Shown here one piece after another: positions 34,705 through 43,597 of a stretch of DNA of 64,000 bases; position 1 is the stretch's first letter; every line of letters starts with the position of its first letter. Source of the stretch: Lachnospiraceae bacterium (GTDB taxonomy: Bacteria > Bacillota > Clostridia > Lachnospirales > Lachnospiraceae); assembly GCA_910574885.1 (NCBI GenBank), contig CAJTDD010000010.1, positions 83,598 through 147,597 on the forward strand, given 5' to 3'. Both the position numbers and the translations under genes were made by a program. The notes below the pieces were generated by a model that was given only the letters and a program-made list of their open reading frames with translations, was not told where the DNA came from and did not search any database.

Positions 34705-35529
34705 CTATTTTCCTCCTGTCATAGCTACGCCCTCGATGAAGTGCTTCTGGAAACACAGATACAGCACTACCATCGGCAGCATTGCCAGAAGCGAACCCGC
34801 CATCAGCACAGGATAATTCGTGCTGAACTGCCCGTTCAGGCTGGAAAGTCCTGCCGACAACGTCGTAGAATTAATATTCGTATTCGCAACCAACGGCCAC
34901 ATCAAATCTGTGTAGGCAAATACCGCCGTAAATACCGAGAGCGCTGCAACCGAGGACTTCGTAAGCGGAAACATAATCTTCGTAAACGTCTGCCATCTGG
35001 TACACCCGTCCAGATATGCCGCCTCCGCCACCTCATCCGGAATCCCCATATACGCCTGTCTCAGAAAGAATGTCCCGAACGCACTGACAACACCCGGAAA
35101 TACCAACGAAAATATGGTATCCGTCATCCCCATCTTCGCAATCATCTGGTACTGCGGAATAATGAAAATCTGTCCCGGTATCATCTGCTGGACAATAATC
35201 AGTGTAAACAGAATGTTCTTCCCTTTAAAATTCAATTTTGCGAATGCATAGCCCGCCATGGAGCAGAACACTACCGCACAGACAACCCGCAGGAAAATCA
35301 TCAAAGCCGTATTCAGGTAAAGATTCCCAAATGGAAGCAGATCCACTACCTTTGAAAATGAGCTGAAATCCCAGTTCGCCGGCAGGATTGTCGGCGGTAT
35401 CTGCATGACCTCCGCATTTGTTTTAAAAGAGGTGAGAAGCATCCACACAAACGGGGAAATCATAATGACCGAACCGATGAGCAAAGCTATATATGTAAGC
35501 AGCGTTGTCGCATTTTTCTTCTGTCTCAT
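34705..35529 (-). CDS. Carbohydrate ABC transporter permease, MalG/UgpE type
   Basis: A 274-residue membrane protein with about six hydrophobic segments. The EAA loop reads IPDEVAEAAYLDGCTRWQTFTKIMFPLTKSS and the C-terminus is short, KHFIEGVAMTGGK, as usual in CUT1 sugar permeases. It is the third gene of a binding protein-permease-permease operon; no ATPase is encoded here, so a shared MsmK-type ATPase elsewhere is expected. Substrate unknown. Confidence 0.92.
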   Translation of the reverse strand: MRQKKNATTLLTYIALLIGSVIMISPFVWMLLTSFKTNAEVMQIPPTILPANWDFSSFSKVVDLLPFGNLYLNTALMIFLRVVCAVVFCSMAGYAFAKLNFKGKNILFTLIIVQQMIPGQIFIIPQYQMIAKMGMTDTIFSLVFPGVVSAFGTFFLRQAYMGIPDEVAEAAYLDGCTRWQTFTKIMFPLTKSSVAALSVFTAVFAYTDLMWPLVANTNINSTTLSAGLSSLNGQFSTNYPVLMAGSLLAMLPMVVLYLCFQKHFIEGVAMTGGK

Positions 35530-35543
35530 GTGATACCACCTCC

Positions 35544-36428
35544 CTAAACTTCGTAATTAACCCATTTCTTCTGACCTACAAACTGAACTGCCGTAATCAT
35601 TCCAATCAAGAGCACCGTCCAGATTACAATCGCCGATGCATATCCCCGGTTCCCGGATATGAATGACTCCCGGTAGAACAGGTAAATGAGCGACTGCGCT
35701 TTGCTCAGCGCCGGATTGCCTTCTCCCACCATCATATACAGCAGGTCATACACCTTTAAAGACGCCATCAGCCGCATAATCAATACCACGAACAAGGTAG
35801 GCGACACCATGGGAAGGGTAATGTATCGGAACTGCTGGAGTTTCGTACACCCATCTAAGCTTGCCGCTTCATAATAGCTCTTGGAAATATTCTGGATGCC
35901 TGACAACAGCAGCACCGCGTCATATCCCAGTGCACTCCAGATTGCCACAATCGCCACGGTAATGATCACCACATTGGGGTTCGTAATCCAGTCAATACTG
36001 GTATGGAACACCGTATTGATAATCCCGTACTCCGAGTTAAACATCCATTTCCATACCATGGCGACTGCCGCCGGCGCTACGACCATCGGGAGGAAGAAAA
36101 TCGCACGGAACACTACCTTCCCTTTAATCTTAGCATTCAACAAGATTGCAATCACCAACGCAAGCAGCACTCCCACCGGAACCGTCAGGATACAGAACAG
36201 CACCGTATTCCATGTGGCACGCCAGAACTCGGCGTCTGAAAACATCTTCGTGTAATTGGCAAGCCCTATGAACTTGCGTCCGCCAAATACCTGTGCAGAT
36301 GAAAAACTTAATATGATAGTATCAATCAGCGGATACACATTTAAGACAAGAAGACCAATAATGGTGGGCGCTACCATGAGGTAGCCCCATTTATTATCCT
36401 GGTCAAATCCTTTTTTCTTTCTGTTCAT
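35544..36428 (-). CDS. Carbohydrate ABC transporter permease, MalF/UgpA type
   Basis: A 294-residue membrane protein. First hydrophobic segment LMVAPTIIGLLVLNVYPLIDTIILSF; EAA loop ISKSYYEAASLDGCTKLQQFRYITLPMVSPTL. ATG 36428 follows GGGGG at normal spacing; a start five codons earlier is less likely. It would form the pore with the downstream permease for uptake of an oligosaccharide or similar sugar. Confidence 0.92.
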   Translation of the reverse strand: MNRKKKGFDQDNKWGYLMVAPTIIGLLVLNVYPLIDTIILSFSSAQVFGGRKFIGLANYTKMFSDAEFWRATWNTVLFCILTVPVGVLLALVIAILLNAKIKGKVVFRAIFFLPMVVAPAAVAMVWKWMFNSEYGIINTVFHTSIDWITNPNVVIITVAIVAIWSALGYDAVLLLSGIQNISKSYYEAASLDGCTKLQQFRYITLPMVSPTLFVVLIMRLMASLKVYDLLYMMVGEGNPALSKAQSLIYLFYRESFISGNRGYASAIVIWTVLLIGMITAVQFVGQKKWVNYEV

Positions 36429-36458
36429 CAAGAATTCCCCCATCTATCACTATTTTCT

Positions 36459-37253
36459 CTACTCTTCCATTTCCTCTGTCACGATAGACTGCATTTTCTC
36501 AATGCCCTCGTCTATCGTCACACTTCCCGCATAAATGTCAAGCATAGTCTGTTCTACTTTAGGCTCCCAGGAGGGTCTGGACGGATTGTTCACATATTTC
36601 ACGCTGTATTCAAACTCCCCGATGAGATTCTCAAGGGTAAGCTCATATCCCTTGTCTGCAAAGCTCTGTACCCATGCATCCTCAAGTCCATTATACGCCG
36701 GGATTGCCGCGCCGGACTCACCCTGAATCTTCTGCGCTTCCTCTGAGCCTAAGAACTCGAGGAAATCCATGGCAAGCTCTTTGTTCTTTCCTTTTGCCGC
36801 CGTCGCGTAGGACACGCTGTTTGAGATAGAAGCACGTCCATCGCCGTTTGCCGGATTCGGACATTTCGGGAGCATTGCAACATCCCATTTTCCATTCATA
36901 TCACCATAGGTCGTACACAAGTTAATCAAATCCCAGTTGTCCGCATATTTGTAGATCTGGTTGGAATGCATCCAGAAAATATCCGGCATAGAATTACTCG
37001 TGGCAGACGCTTCCAATTTCGTCCAGTACTCGTCCCAACCGACTGCCTGTACCTCAATCGTAACGCCTTCATGCTCTTTTGTGTAGGCTTCTGCCATGGC
37101 TTCCATGCCCGCCTTCTGTCCCTGATCCCAGATCTGGAATACCAGATGCCCGTCTGCAGAACCGCCGTTTCCTTTTGAACCGCAAGCCGCAAGCCCGAAG
37201 ACCATGGTTCCTGCAACCGTGGCAGCCATTCCTTTTTTTAACCATTTATCCAT
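36459..37253 (-). pseudogene. Sugar ABC transporter binding lipoprotein with in-frame internal deletion
   Basis: The 264-residue product has a signal peptide with lipobox LAAC, a normal N-terminal lobe start (HLVFQIWDQGQKAGMEAMAEAYTKEHEGVTIEVQAVGWDEYWTKLEA then PDIFWMHSNQIYKYADNWDLIN), and a normal C-terminal part (GKWDVAMLPKCPNPANGDGRASISNSVSYATAAKGKNKE onwards). Family members are about 410-450 residues long. The segment that normally lies between these two blocks, roughly 130-150 residues including the sugar-site loops, is missing, yet the frame is intact. The protein cannot form the usual two lobes, so transport is probably lost unless a second binding protein serves the permeases. Assembly error is an alternative. 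ATG 37253 follows GGGAGG. Confidence 0.75.
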
Positions 37254-37424
37254 ATTCTTTCCTCCCGTTTGTTCATCCACTCCCAGAATCCCTTCCAAGA
37301 CCTGTTTTTGGGAACAGAATTCTGTAGAGTCATTTTGAATAGACGCAAAAATATACCAAAATTACTCTTTTCAAATATACCGGCCGGATTTATCTGAACA
37401 CCATCCTTTTATTGGACTATACAT

Positions 37425-37453
37425 ATTATAGCCATGTATTTAAGGTATTGGAA
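37425..37453 (-). promoter_or_regulatory. Candidate promoter of the sugar ABC operon
   Basis: Minus strand TTCCAA, 17 bp, TATAAT. The -10 is good and the -35 poor. The rest of the 37254-37539 gap holds no other recognisable element. Confidence 0.4.
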
Positions 37454-37539
37454 TAGCTTGTGCAATCCGGTTATATATCCTAATAAAACATTTTTATCCG
37501 TTTTTCTTATTTCTGTTTGCATTTTGATATAAACTAAAA

Positions 37540-37573
37540 AAAATGCAGTCAGCCATTAAGCCAACTGCATTTT
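37540..37573 (-). terminator. Terminator of the lyase-dipeptidase operon
   Basis: Stem AAAATGCAGT/ACTGCATTTT with a 14-nt loop; eight T follow on the minus strand. It lies 6 bp after the dipeptidase stop. Confidence 0.85.
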
Positions 37574-37578
37574 CAGTC

Positions 37579-38559
37579 TTATCTCACCAACACTTCTCTC
37601 ATCACACGCATTGCATTCTTATAAGCCAGCAACTCTATCTGCCGCTCTGACATACCACCTCTTTTTAATGCCTCGAACAACAACTCCATCTTATCCGGAC
37701 TCCCAACTTCAAATTCTCCGCTGATTCCATCAAAATCTGTACCAATTGAAACACATTCTTCTCCGCCGTACCTGACAAAATGCAAAATGTGCGCCACTAT
37801 ATCATCGATACGACTGGTTCTTTTGGCATACGAGCCATTTAAAAACTCTGGGCCGAAATTCACTCCTGCAACACCGCCTTTTTCCGCCAGTGCCTTAATC
37901 ATATCATCCGTCAGATTCCTTGGATGCTCCATAAGAGCACGGCAATTAGAATGGGACGCCACAAAAGGACCTCTGCACACTTGCGCTACATCATAAAAAC
38001 CACCGTCAGACAGATGTGAAACATCTGTCACGATCCCAAGTTCATCCATATATTCCACAGCCTCTTTTCCAAATGAAGTCAGCCCTTTCTCCATCACATC
38101 CGCATCCTTAGAATTCGGATACCCAAAGCAGTTGGGCGTATTCCATGTCAAAGAGATGAGGCGTATTCCCTTCTGATAATATTCCTTTAGTTTTTCGATT
38201 TTTCCGGCTACACTTCTTCCGTCTTCAATCGTCAAAAATGCCGATATTTTTCCCTGCCTTTGATTCTCTTCCAAGTCATCCATACCATAAGCCCCTGCAA
38301 TACACTCTGGGTACATCTCTATACTGTTCCGTAAAATTCCTACCAAAAGGTCTATATAATCATCATCCGAAGGAAGCGGACGCCCCACCATTTTCTCCGC
38401 CCCCGCCGGCGGAAGGAACACCGCAAAAAACTGAGCCAACACGCCGCCCTGTTTCATGCGCTTCACATCAAGCATGGTCTCCGGCATATCATAGATATCC
38501 GTCTTATTTCTCAGAAAAGCATGCATCAATGTATCACAGTGCAAATCGATATAATTCAT
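37579..38559 (-). CDS. Membrane dipeptidase (peptidase family M19)
   Basis: A 326-residue zinc dipeptidase of the renal dipeptidase family. Metal ligands are in YIDLHCDT, LTIEDGRS and ASHSNCRAL, with the substrate-site GTDFDGI near the C-terminus. No signal peptide, so it is cytoplasmic. The family cleaves dipeptides such as Cys-Gly, including S-conjugated Cys-Gly and D-amino-acid dipeptides. Here it is the last gene of an operon that begins with a C-S lyase, which fits stepwise breakdown of an S-substituted Cys-Gly. AAGGAGG precedes the ATG. Confidence 0.9.
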   Translation of the reverse strand: MNYIDLHCDTLMHAFLRNKTDIYDMPETMLDVKRMKQGGVLAQFFAVFLPPAGAEKMVGRPLPSDDDYIDLLVGILRNSIEMYPECIAGAYGMDDLEENQRQGKISAFLTIEDGRSVAGKIEKLKEYYQKGIRLISLTWNTPNCFGYPNSKDADVMEKGLTSFGKEAVEYMDELGIVTDVSHLSDGGFYDVAQVCRGPFVASHSNCRALMEHPRNLTDDMIKALAEKGGVAGVNFGPEFLNGSYAKRTSRIDDIVAHILHFVRYGGEECVSIGTDFDGISGEFEVGSPDKMELLFEALKRGGMSERQIELLAYKNAMRVMREVLVR

Positions 38560-38570
38560 ATATAGCCTCC

Positions 38571-39137
38571 TTATTTCAATAGTGTTGAAACAAATGTTAC
38601 CAGCAATGCGCCAAATACGCCCGGCAACGCAAACTGAAGCGCATCTTTAACAGATGATGGGAGAATTGAGATCAAATAACTCCCAAATAAAATGACGATT
38701 GCAAGTACCACAAAATTGACGATTACTGACGCCACAATCCCAATTACACCTGCAAATTCGCCTTTTTTTGTCCCTTGTTTCGCATCAACGGCATTCTGCG
38801 CCGCAATAGCTGCCGGAATCCGCATCGGAGTAATATTGCCCGCCACAAATCCAATATATGAGCCCGTAATGCCGATCATTGGAAAATATATAATAGGCTC
38901 AATAATCCACTGGAATACATTAATCCCCAACAATGTGACTGCTGCTTTCCCAATCACTCCCCATCCCGGATGCATTCCTTTCACAAAGGACACATAAATT
39001 GCAGGCAGAAAGCTGATCACAAGAAGCGCCATCATCGTAACAGTGCCGATTTTATGTATGTGCCTGATATATTCATCCTGATACAACTTATCAATGTGAT
39101 TGGTTTCCATAGAATCTTTTTTGTTCGTATCACTCAT
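38571..39137 (-). CDS. Small integral membrane protein, partner of the DUF5058 protein
   Basis: A 188-residue protein with about four or five hydrophobic segments (TVTMMALLVISFLPAIYVSF; an IEPIIYFPMIGITGSYIGFVAG stretch; GVIGIVASVIVNFVVLAIVILFG; a C-terminal helix). The NITPMRIPAAIAAQNAVDA loop is hydrophilic and conserved-looking. It overlaps no gene but is 12 bp from each neighbour and always in the same operon here as the next gene. The two probably form one transporter for the substrate processed by the lyase and dipeptidase. I do not know a function for the family. Confidence 0.75.
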   Translation of the reverse strand: MSDTNKKDSMETNHIDKLYQDEYIRHIHKIGTVTMMALLVISFLPAIYVSFVKGMHPGWGVIGKAAVTLLGINVFQWIIEPIIYFPMIGITGSYIGFVAGNITPMRIPAAIAAQNAVDAKQGTKKGEFAGVIGIVASVIVNFVVLAIVILFGSYLISILPSSVKDALQFALPGVFGALLVTFVSTLLK

Positions 39138-39149
39138 CGTTGTGACCTC

Positions 39150-39875
39150 CTATATGTTCTTCATGATTCCACCGACAATCATTGCGCAAAGTACAGCGAT
39201 TCCCATTGCCCATTGTTTCAGCCACCCGGTATTATTCTTCTTCGCTATTTTATTTAAGCCAAGCATCACAACAGCCGCAGAACCAAAGGTCGCCGCATGA
39301 ATCACACTCTTTGTTACCTGACTGACCGCCAGCGCACCGAAGACCACCAGCGGCAGAATCGCTCCAAAAATAATGACCCATATGGACTTCTTTCCGTCTT
39401 CTTTCGGACTCATAGCCTTTCCAAGTGTCACACCAAGGCCACGTGTCATGATCGGTACCAGAATCAGATAACCACTGCTTAAAATCGCACAGGACCATAG
39501 CGCCGCTGCAAGCGCCGGACCAGTAAGGGCATCCGTTCCCAGTACAACTCCCGCCGCTTCCGTTCCGATTCCTGCGGACATCAGTTCTGTTGCCGGGGCT
39601 CCTATCATCCCCACCCTCATTAATGTAATCGGCGCACCAAGCATGGATATCATACTGAGCGAAACAACAAAAGCTGATGTCGCCGGGCCAATCGCAACAA
39701 TCCCTCCTGTCTTCATGCACATCTTCATTTCCCCAGATGTTAAGAGATTGGTCTTAACAACAAATTTTTTTGCCCTTTGATAGATAAGGACTGACTCCAG
39801 TATCGCAATTCCTATTGTGACCAATGAAATCGTCCACATGACAGGACCACTGGCCAACTTCATAATATCATTCAT
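39150..39875 (-). CDS. DUF5058 family membrane protein, putative transporter
   Basis: A 241-residue protein with about six hydrophobic segments. Gly/Ala-rich helices such as GIVAIGPATSAFVVSLSMISMLGAP and AGIGTEAAGVVLGTDALTGPALAAALWS are typical of small-molecule carriers. The DUF5058 label is from memory of the family. ATG 39875 follows GGAGG. It lies between the MarR gene and the small membrane protein; a two-subunit importer or exporter is inferred from operon context. Confidence 0.72.
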   Translation of the reverse strand: MNDIMKLASGPVMWTISLVTIGIAILESVLIYQRAKKFVVKTNLLTSGEMKMCMKTGGIVAIGPATSAFVVSLSMISMLGAPITLMRVGMIGAPATELMSAGIGTEAAGVVLGTDALTGPALAAALWSCAILSSGYLILVPIMTRGLGVTLGKAMSPKEDGKKSIWVIIFGAILPLVVFGALAVSQVTKSVIHAATFGSAAVVMLGLNKIAKKNNTGWLKQWAMGIAVLCAMIVGGIMKNI

Positions 39876-39971
39876 ATGACTTCCTCCACATACAACGCCC
39901 GTACCTATGAAGTCCGCTCCCCAGTTCACTATGAAAACCTTCTGCCTACAGCTCCTCCATGTGCTGCGGCA

Positions 39972-40427
39972 CTATAAGATTCTTTTTCCTGCAAAATCTA
40001 TGAATAGTTCCAAAACATGATTGGTACTATTCACCTCTTCGTCAGAAAGAGAGACCTCTCGCATTAATTCACTCATCTTATCTTCATCATATTTAAGATG
40101 AACCTCATTCACGGTCTTTCCCTTATCAGTCAGATACAGCCTTAATATCCTTGCATCCATTTTATCTTCCTGTCTGATAATTAAACCTTTTTTTTCAAGC
40201 TTCTTTATCATAACTGAAGTTGCACCTTTTGTACGGAACATCTTATCCGTTAGTTGCTTCTGCGTAATTCCCTCATTTTGTGCAATAATCTTTAAAGTAT
40301 GTACTTCATTTGTGTAAAGCAATTCCTCTGTCCCGTAGTATTTCGGTTCTTTTTCCATTGCCGTAACAATGCGTTCTACCATATACAAATTCTCGAGCAA
40401 TCTGAGGGCTTCTTTAATCTTTGTCAT
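39972..40427 (-). CDS. MarR-family transcriptional regulator
   Basis: A 151-residue winged-helix protein: TNEVHTLKIIAQNEGITQKQLTDKMFRTKGATSVMIKKLEKKGLIIRQED holds the recognition helix and wing, and DARILRLYLTDKGK completes the wing. It is the second gene of the lyase operon and probably binds the 37-bp palindrome at 41729-41765 over the operon's promoter, giving self-control released by a small ligand. Confidence 0.9.
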   Translation of the reverse strand: MTKIKEALRLLENLYMVERIVTAMEKEPKYYGTEELLYTNEVHTLKIIAQNEGITQKQLTDKMFRTKGATSVMIKKLEKKGLIIRQEDKMDARILRLYLTDKGKTVNEVHLKYDEDKMSELMREVSLSDEEVNSTNHVLELFIDFAGKRIL

Positions 40428-40499
40428 CTCGTCTGTCCTGCTTTCTTTATTCTTCTGACATCATTCTACTAAAATTAAGAAAGCGTGTCCAGTCTACTT

Positions 40500-41708
40500 C
40501 TACACCTCAGACAATCCAACAATTTTTAGCGCTCTTTTCATTCGATCAAGCGCTGTCACGAGCATACTTTGGGGACACCCTAAATTTAACCGAATATGTC
40601 CTTCGCCGCCGGGACCGAACCATGGACCAGGAACACAGATTACCGCTGCATCCATTATTATTCTTTGAAAGATTTCTTCATCACTCAACCCCAGCCCGGA
40701 CAAATCCAGCCAACAAAGAAACGTACCCTCAGGCCGTATCATCGTAACGCCCGGCATATTCTCATGAAGATATTTTTCCAGATAATCCACGTTTTTTTCC
40801 ATATATTCCACTTCCTGACGCGCCCACTCCGCCCCATCTTCCGTATATGCCGCAATCACACATTCGATTCCGAACGTATTCTTGACGTCTAATGACATGG
40901 CAATCTGTGTCTGCACAAATGTTTCCCTGATTTTCTGGTCTGGAATAATGGAAATGCTTCCTTTCAGTCCGGCCACATTAAATGTCTTGCCCGGTGCCGT
41001 AAGATGAATCACATTCTTAGTATATCTGTCATCCAGGCTGAGCAATGGATAATGCCTGTGTCCTTTGTATACAATATCTCCATGAATCTCATCCGACACA
41101 AGCATTACCCCATTCCGAATACAAATCTCTTCTACCTGCACTAACTCTTCTTTCGTCCAGACTCGCCCGGTCGGATTATGGGGACTGCACAGAATCATGA
41201 CTTTATTCTCTGGTCTTTCCGCCAGCCTTTCCAATTCGTCAAAATCCATCTCAAAATGTCCGTCTTTACAAATCAGACCATTATTCACAACCTTACGCTT
41301 AGCGTTTTTGATAATGGACGCAAAAGGATCATACACTGGCTGCTGGATGATCACCCCCTCGCCTTCTTTACTGTATGTACGAACCGCAATATTCACCCCT
41401 GCTACAACTGACGGAATATAGGTGATCCATTCCGGCTCTATCTCCCATCCAAAACGTTTCTTTTGCCAATAACATACTGCCTCATAAAAACTTTCCATAG
41501 GTGCACAATAGCCAAAAATCTCTTTCTCTGTCCGATTCTTCAAAGCCTCTACAATCATAGGGGCACATGCAAATTCCGTATCCGCAAGCCACATCGGTAT
41601 TATATTTTCCGGGATTTCCAGATGCACGTATGAACTGATTGCTTTTGAATTCCATTTCATGTCATTTGTCTGTTTTCTGTCTACTACACGGTCAAAGTCA
41701 TAAATCAT
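40500..41708 (-). CDS. PatB/MalY-type aminotransferase-fold C-S lyase
   Basis: A 402-residue PLP enzyme. The N-terminus MIYDFDRVVDRKQTNDMKWN is typical of the cystathionine beta-lyase (PatB/MalY) group; IPMWLADTEF, CSPHNPTGRVW and the lysine in LTAPGKTFNVAGLKGS are the substrate, PLP and Schiff-base segments. It would cleave the C-S bond of cystathionine or of cysteine S-conjugates to a thiol, pyruvate and ammonia. ATG 41708 is chosen by alignment with the family start and the GGATGAGAAG site. First gene of the operon under promoter 41765-41792. Confidence 0.9.
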   Translation of the reverse strand: MIYDFDRVVDRKQTNDMKWNSKAISSYVHLEIPENIIPMWLADTEFACAPMIVEALKNRTEKEIFGYCAPMESFYEAVCYWQKKRFGWEIEPEWITYIPSVVAGVNIAVRTYSKEGEGVIIQQPVYDPFASIIKNAKRKVVNNGLICKDGHFEMDFDELERLAERPENKVMILCSPHNPTGRVWTKEELVQVEEICIRNGVMLVSDEIHGDIVYKGHRHYPLLSLDDRYTKNVIHLTAPGKTFNVAGLKGSISIIPDQKIRETFVQTQIAMSLDVKNTFGIECVIAAYTEDGAEWARQEVEYMEKNVDYLEKYLHENMPGVTMIRPEGTFLCWLDLSGLGLSDEEIFQRIIMDAAVICVPGPWFGPGGEGHIRLNLGCPQSMLVTALDRMKRALKIVGLSEV

Positions 41709-41728
41709 TCTTCTCATCCTTTCTTTTA

Positions 41729-41765
41729 TTAGTTTAATCATTAAACAGTTTATTGATTAAACTAA
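41729..41765. promoter_or_regulatory. 37-bp palindromic operator
   Basis: Perfect 12-bp arms TTAGTTTAATCA and TGATTAAACTAA around 13 bp that are themselves nearly symmetric. It touches the -10 element and covers the transcription start of the lyase operon, so a bound protein would block transcription. The co-transcribed MarR protein is the likely ligand. Confidence 0.8.
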
Positions 41766-41792
41766 TAATATCACTTTTCACAAATTTGTCAA
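41765..41792 (-). promoter_or_regulatory. Sigma-A promoter of the lyase-MarR-dipeptidase operon
   Basis: Minus strand TTGACA (41792-41787), 16-bp spacer, TATTAT (41770-41765). Confidence 0.8.
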
Positions 41793-41801
41793 CCATTTAA
41801 C

Positions 41802-41821
41802 ACAAATAATATATTATTTGT
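41802..41821. promoter_or_regulatory. Perfect 20-bp palindrome
   Basis: ACAAATAATATATTATTTGT is its own reverse complement. It lies 9 bp upstream of the -35 of the lyase operon and between it and the divergent AraC gene, a suitable position for a second regulator. Confidence 0.6.
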
Positions 41822-41933
41822 ACAATTATAATTTTCTTTATTCTTCATATTTGCATTTTGGGGTACACTGTGCTTAAAATGATATTGAAGAATATTCCTA
41901 TACAGATACCCGCCAAAGGAGAACCCTTTTATT

Positions 41934-42789
41934 ATGAATGATATTTTCCATGTATTTCAGAATCAAAATTTTATAGACTTGTGCATGTATCAGTTCGGGT
42001 ATGCTCAAAATGACCCGCTCTCCTCTTTTGGACCGCATATCCGTTCTCATTATCTCTTCCATTATGTAATCTCTGGGTGCAGGGAAACTGCAGGCGACAG
42101 ATGCCAAGGGCTGTGACCATACTTATTATATTCGGAGCGGGCAAGGATTTCTCATTGTGCCGGAACAGATCACGACTTACACTGCCGATGAACAACACCC
42201 TTGGGAGTATACTTGGATCGAATTCGACGGCATGCACGCAAAAGAGGCCATGATGGTGGCCGGACTTACTGTCAACAATCCGGTCTATCGCACAGAGGAT
42301 AAGGTGCTTTCCGGTAAATTAAAAGAAACGATGCTTTATATCGTACATCATGAAAAAGAAACGCAATTCCACCTCATGTCCCATCTGTATATGTTTCTGG
42401 ACTGTCTGATGCGCTCATCATCTGCCAAAACTACGCCCAAGACTGAGGGAATGAGCCGGTATTATCTCGAATGGGCAATGACCTACATTGATCAGAATTT
42501 CCATACGGATATTTCCGTCGCAGATATCGCGGATTCCTGTAAGATCCACCGCAATTATCTTGGGAAGATCTTCCGGGAGAATCTTGGAGTCAGCCCTCAG
42601 GAATTCCTGATAAATTTCAGGATGCGCAAGGCAGTACAACTCCTGGTCACCACAAAACTGCCCGTAAAAGATATCGGAAATGCAGTCGGCTACCCGAACC
42701 AACTTCATTTCTCAAGGGCATTTAAACATGTATACGGGATGTCACCGCGGGACTACCGTTCCAGACACTACTCCGGACCGCTGAATTGA
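41934..42789 (+). pseudogene. AraC-family regulator with a frameshift
   Basis: The first 47 codons (from ATG 41934) encode an AraC cupin start ending SHYLFHYVISG. A single extra base near T42078 shifts the frame; removing it restores GAGKLQATDAKGCDHTYYIRSGQGFLIVP and then an intact protein to 42789. The C-terminal domain has both helix-turn-helix units (ISVADIADSCKIHRNYLGKIFRENLGVSPQEFLINFRM and PVKDIGNAVGYPNQLHFSRAFKHVYGMSPRDYR). About 284 residues if repaired. A fragment from the ATG-like start at 42157 could still make the DNA-binding half. Sequencing error or true decay cannot be told apart here. It is divergent from the lyase operon. Confidence 0.8.
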
Positions 42790-42843
42790 ACGTCTGGCTC
42801 TGACCGGGGAAATCCGTTTATTCAAAAAGAATAGCGATTGCTA

Positions 42844-42891
42844 AGATGGCAGGAGAATCCGGAAAAATCCCCGGGAATCCTCCTGCCATCT
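42844..42891. terminator. Hairpin between converging genes
   Basis: Perfect 12-bp arms AGATGGCAGGAG/CTCCTGCCATCT, with further partial pairing of the 24-nt interior. It probably terminates both the AraC and the XRE transcripts, although T runs are weak. Confidence 0.75.
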
Positions 42892-42893
42892 AA

Positions 42894-43355
42894 TTATTTC
42901 ATACGAGCTTTCCGCTCCTTCCATACCTTCGCCAGAATATCTTTCAACACCAGAAATGCATCCATTTCTGAATATCCATACTCCGCTTTTAGTTCGTCTA
43001 TCATCACACCAAGGCGCACCTCGTAATTAGGCGTATTGACTTCCTTCTGATAGCTAAGCAAGATGGGGTACTTCTTTCCCCATGCGCTTGTCCAGTCGAT
43101 TTTCTCCTCGGTTTCCTGGCTCGTCCGCTGGATTGCCTCCTGAATTTCCCTGATGTCAATATCAAAATCAATCAATTCGTCCAGTGACAGGTTGTAAAGT
43201 AACGCCATCTTCTTGGACTGGCGAATATCCGGAAGCGTCTCATCTGTCTCCCATTTGGAAACGGTCTGTCTGCTCACTCCTAACCGCTGTGCTACCTCTT
43301 CCTGTGAAAGCCCGCATTTTTTCCGTGCATGGAATAAACTGTTACCTAAGTTCAT
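42894..43355 (-). CDS. XRE-family transcriptional regulator
   Basis: A 153-residue protein. The helix-turn-helix is at residues 5-60: GNSLFHARKKCGLSQEEVAQRLGVSRQTVSKWETDETLPDI. The remaining 90 residues are polar and helical with no known partner domain. ATG 43355 follows GAGAGGAGA; a longer reading frame upstream lacks a ribosome site. The inverted repeat at 43369-43389, just upstream, may be its own operator. Confidence 0.85.
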   Translation of the reverse strand: MNLGNSLFHARKKCGLSQEEVAQRLGVSRQTVSKWETDETLPDIRQSKKMALLYNLSLDELIDFDIDIREIQEAIQRTSQETEEKIDWTSAWGKKYPILLSYQKEVNTPNYEVRLGVMIDELKAEYGYSEMDAFLVLKDILAKVWKERKARMK

Positions 43356-43368
43356 ATGGTTCTCCTCT

Positions 43369-43389
43369 CTTGTTTTGTTGTAAAACAAG
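43369..43389. promoter_or_regulatory. Inverted repeat upstream of the XRE gene
   Basis: CTTGTTTT and AAAACAAG separated by 5 bp, adjoining a TATACT -10-like sequence (43393-43388, minus strand). Likely autoregulatory operator. Confidence 0.5.
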
Positions 43390-43597
43390 TATACGGCGGG
43401 AAGACAGAAAATACCACCGCTTTTATCTTGCAGTTCTGCACGTTTTCTTAACATTTCTATACCGACTTTTTAGTTAAACTGCATAAATCTTATCCTGCGG
43501 ATCATATAATGCGCTGCTAAATCTGCTTCCTATCCACTTGCTATTTCCACCATCACATGATAGTATTAAACCGTATTTCATAACCGTTCAGAGAGGT

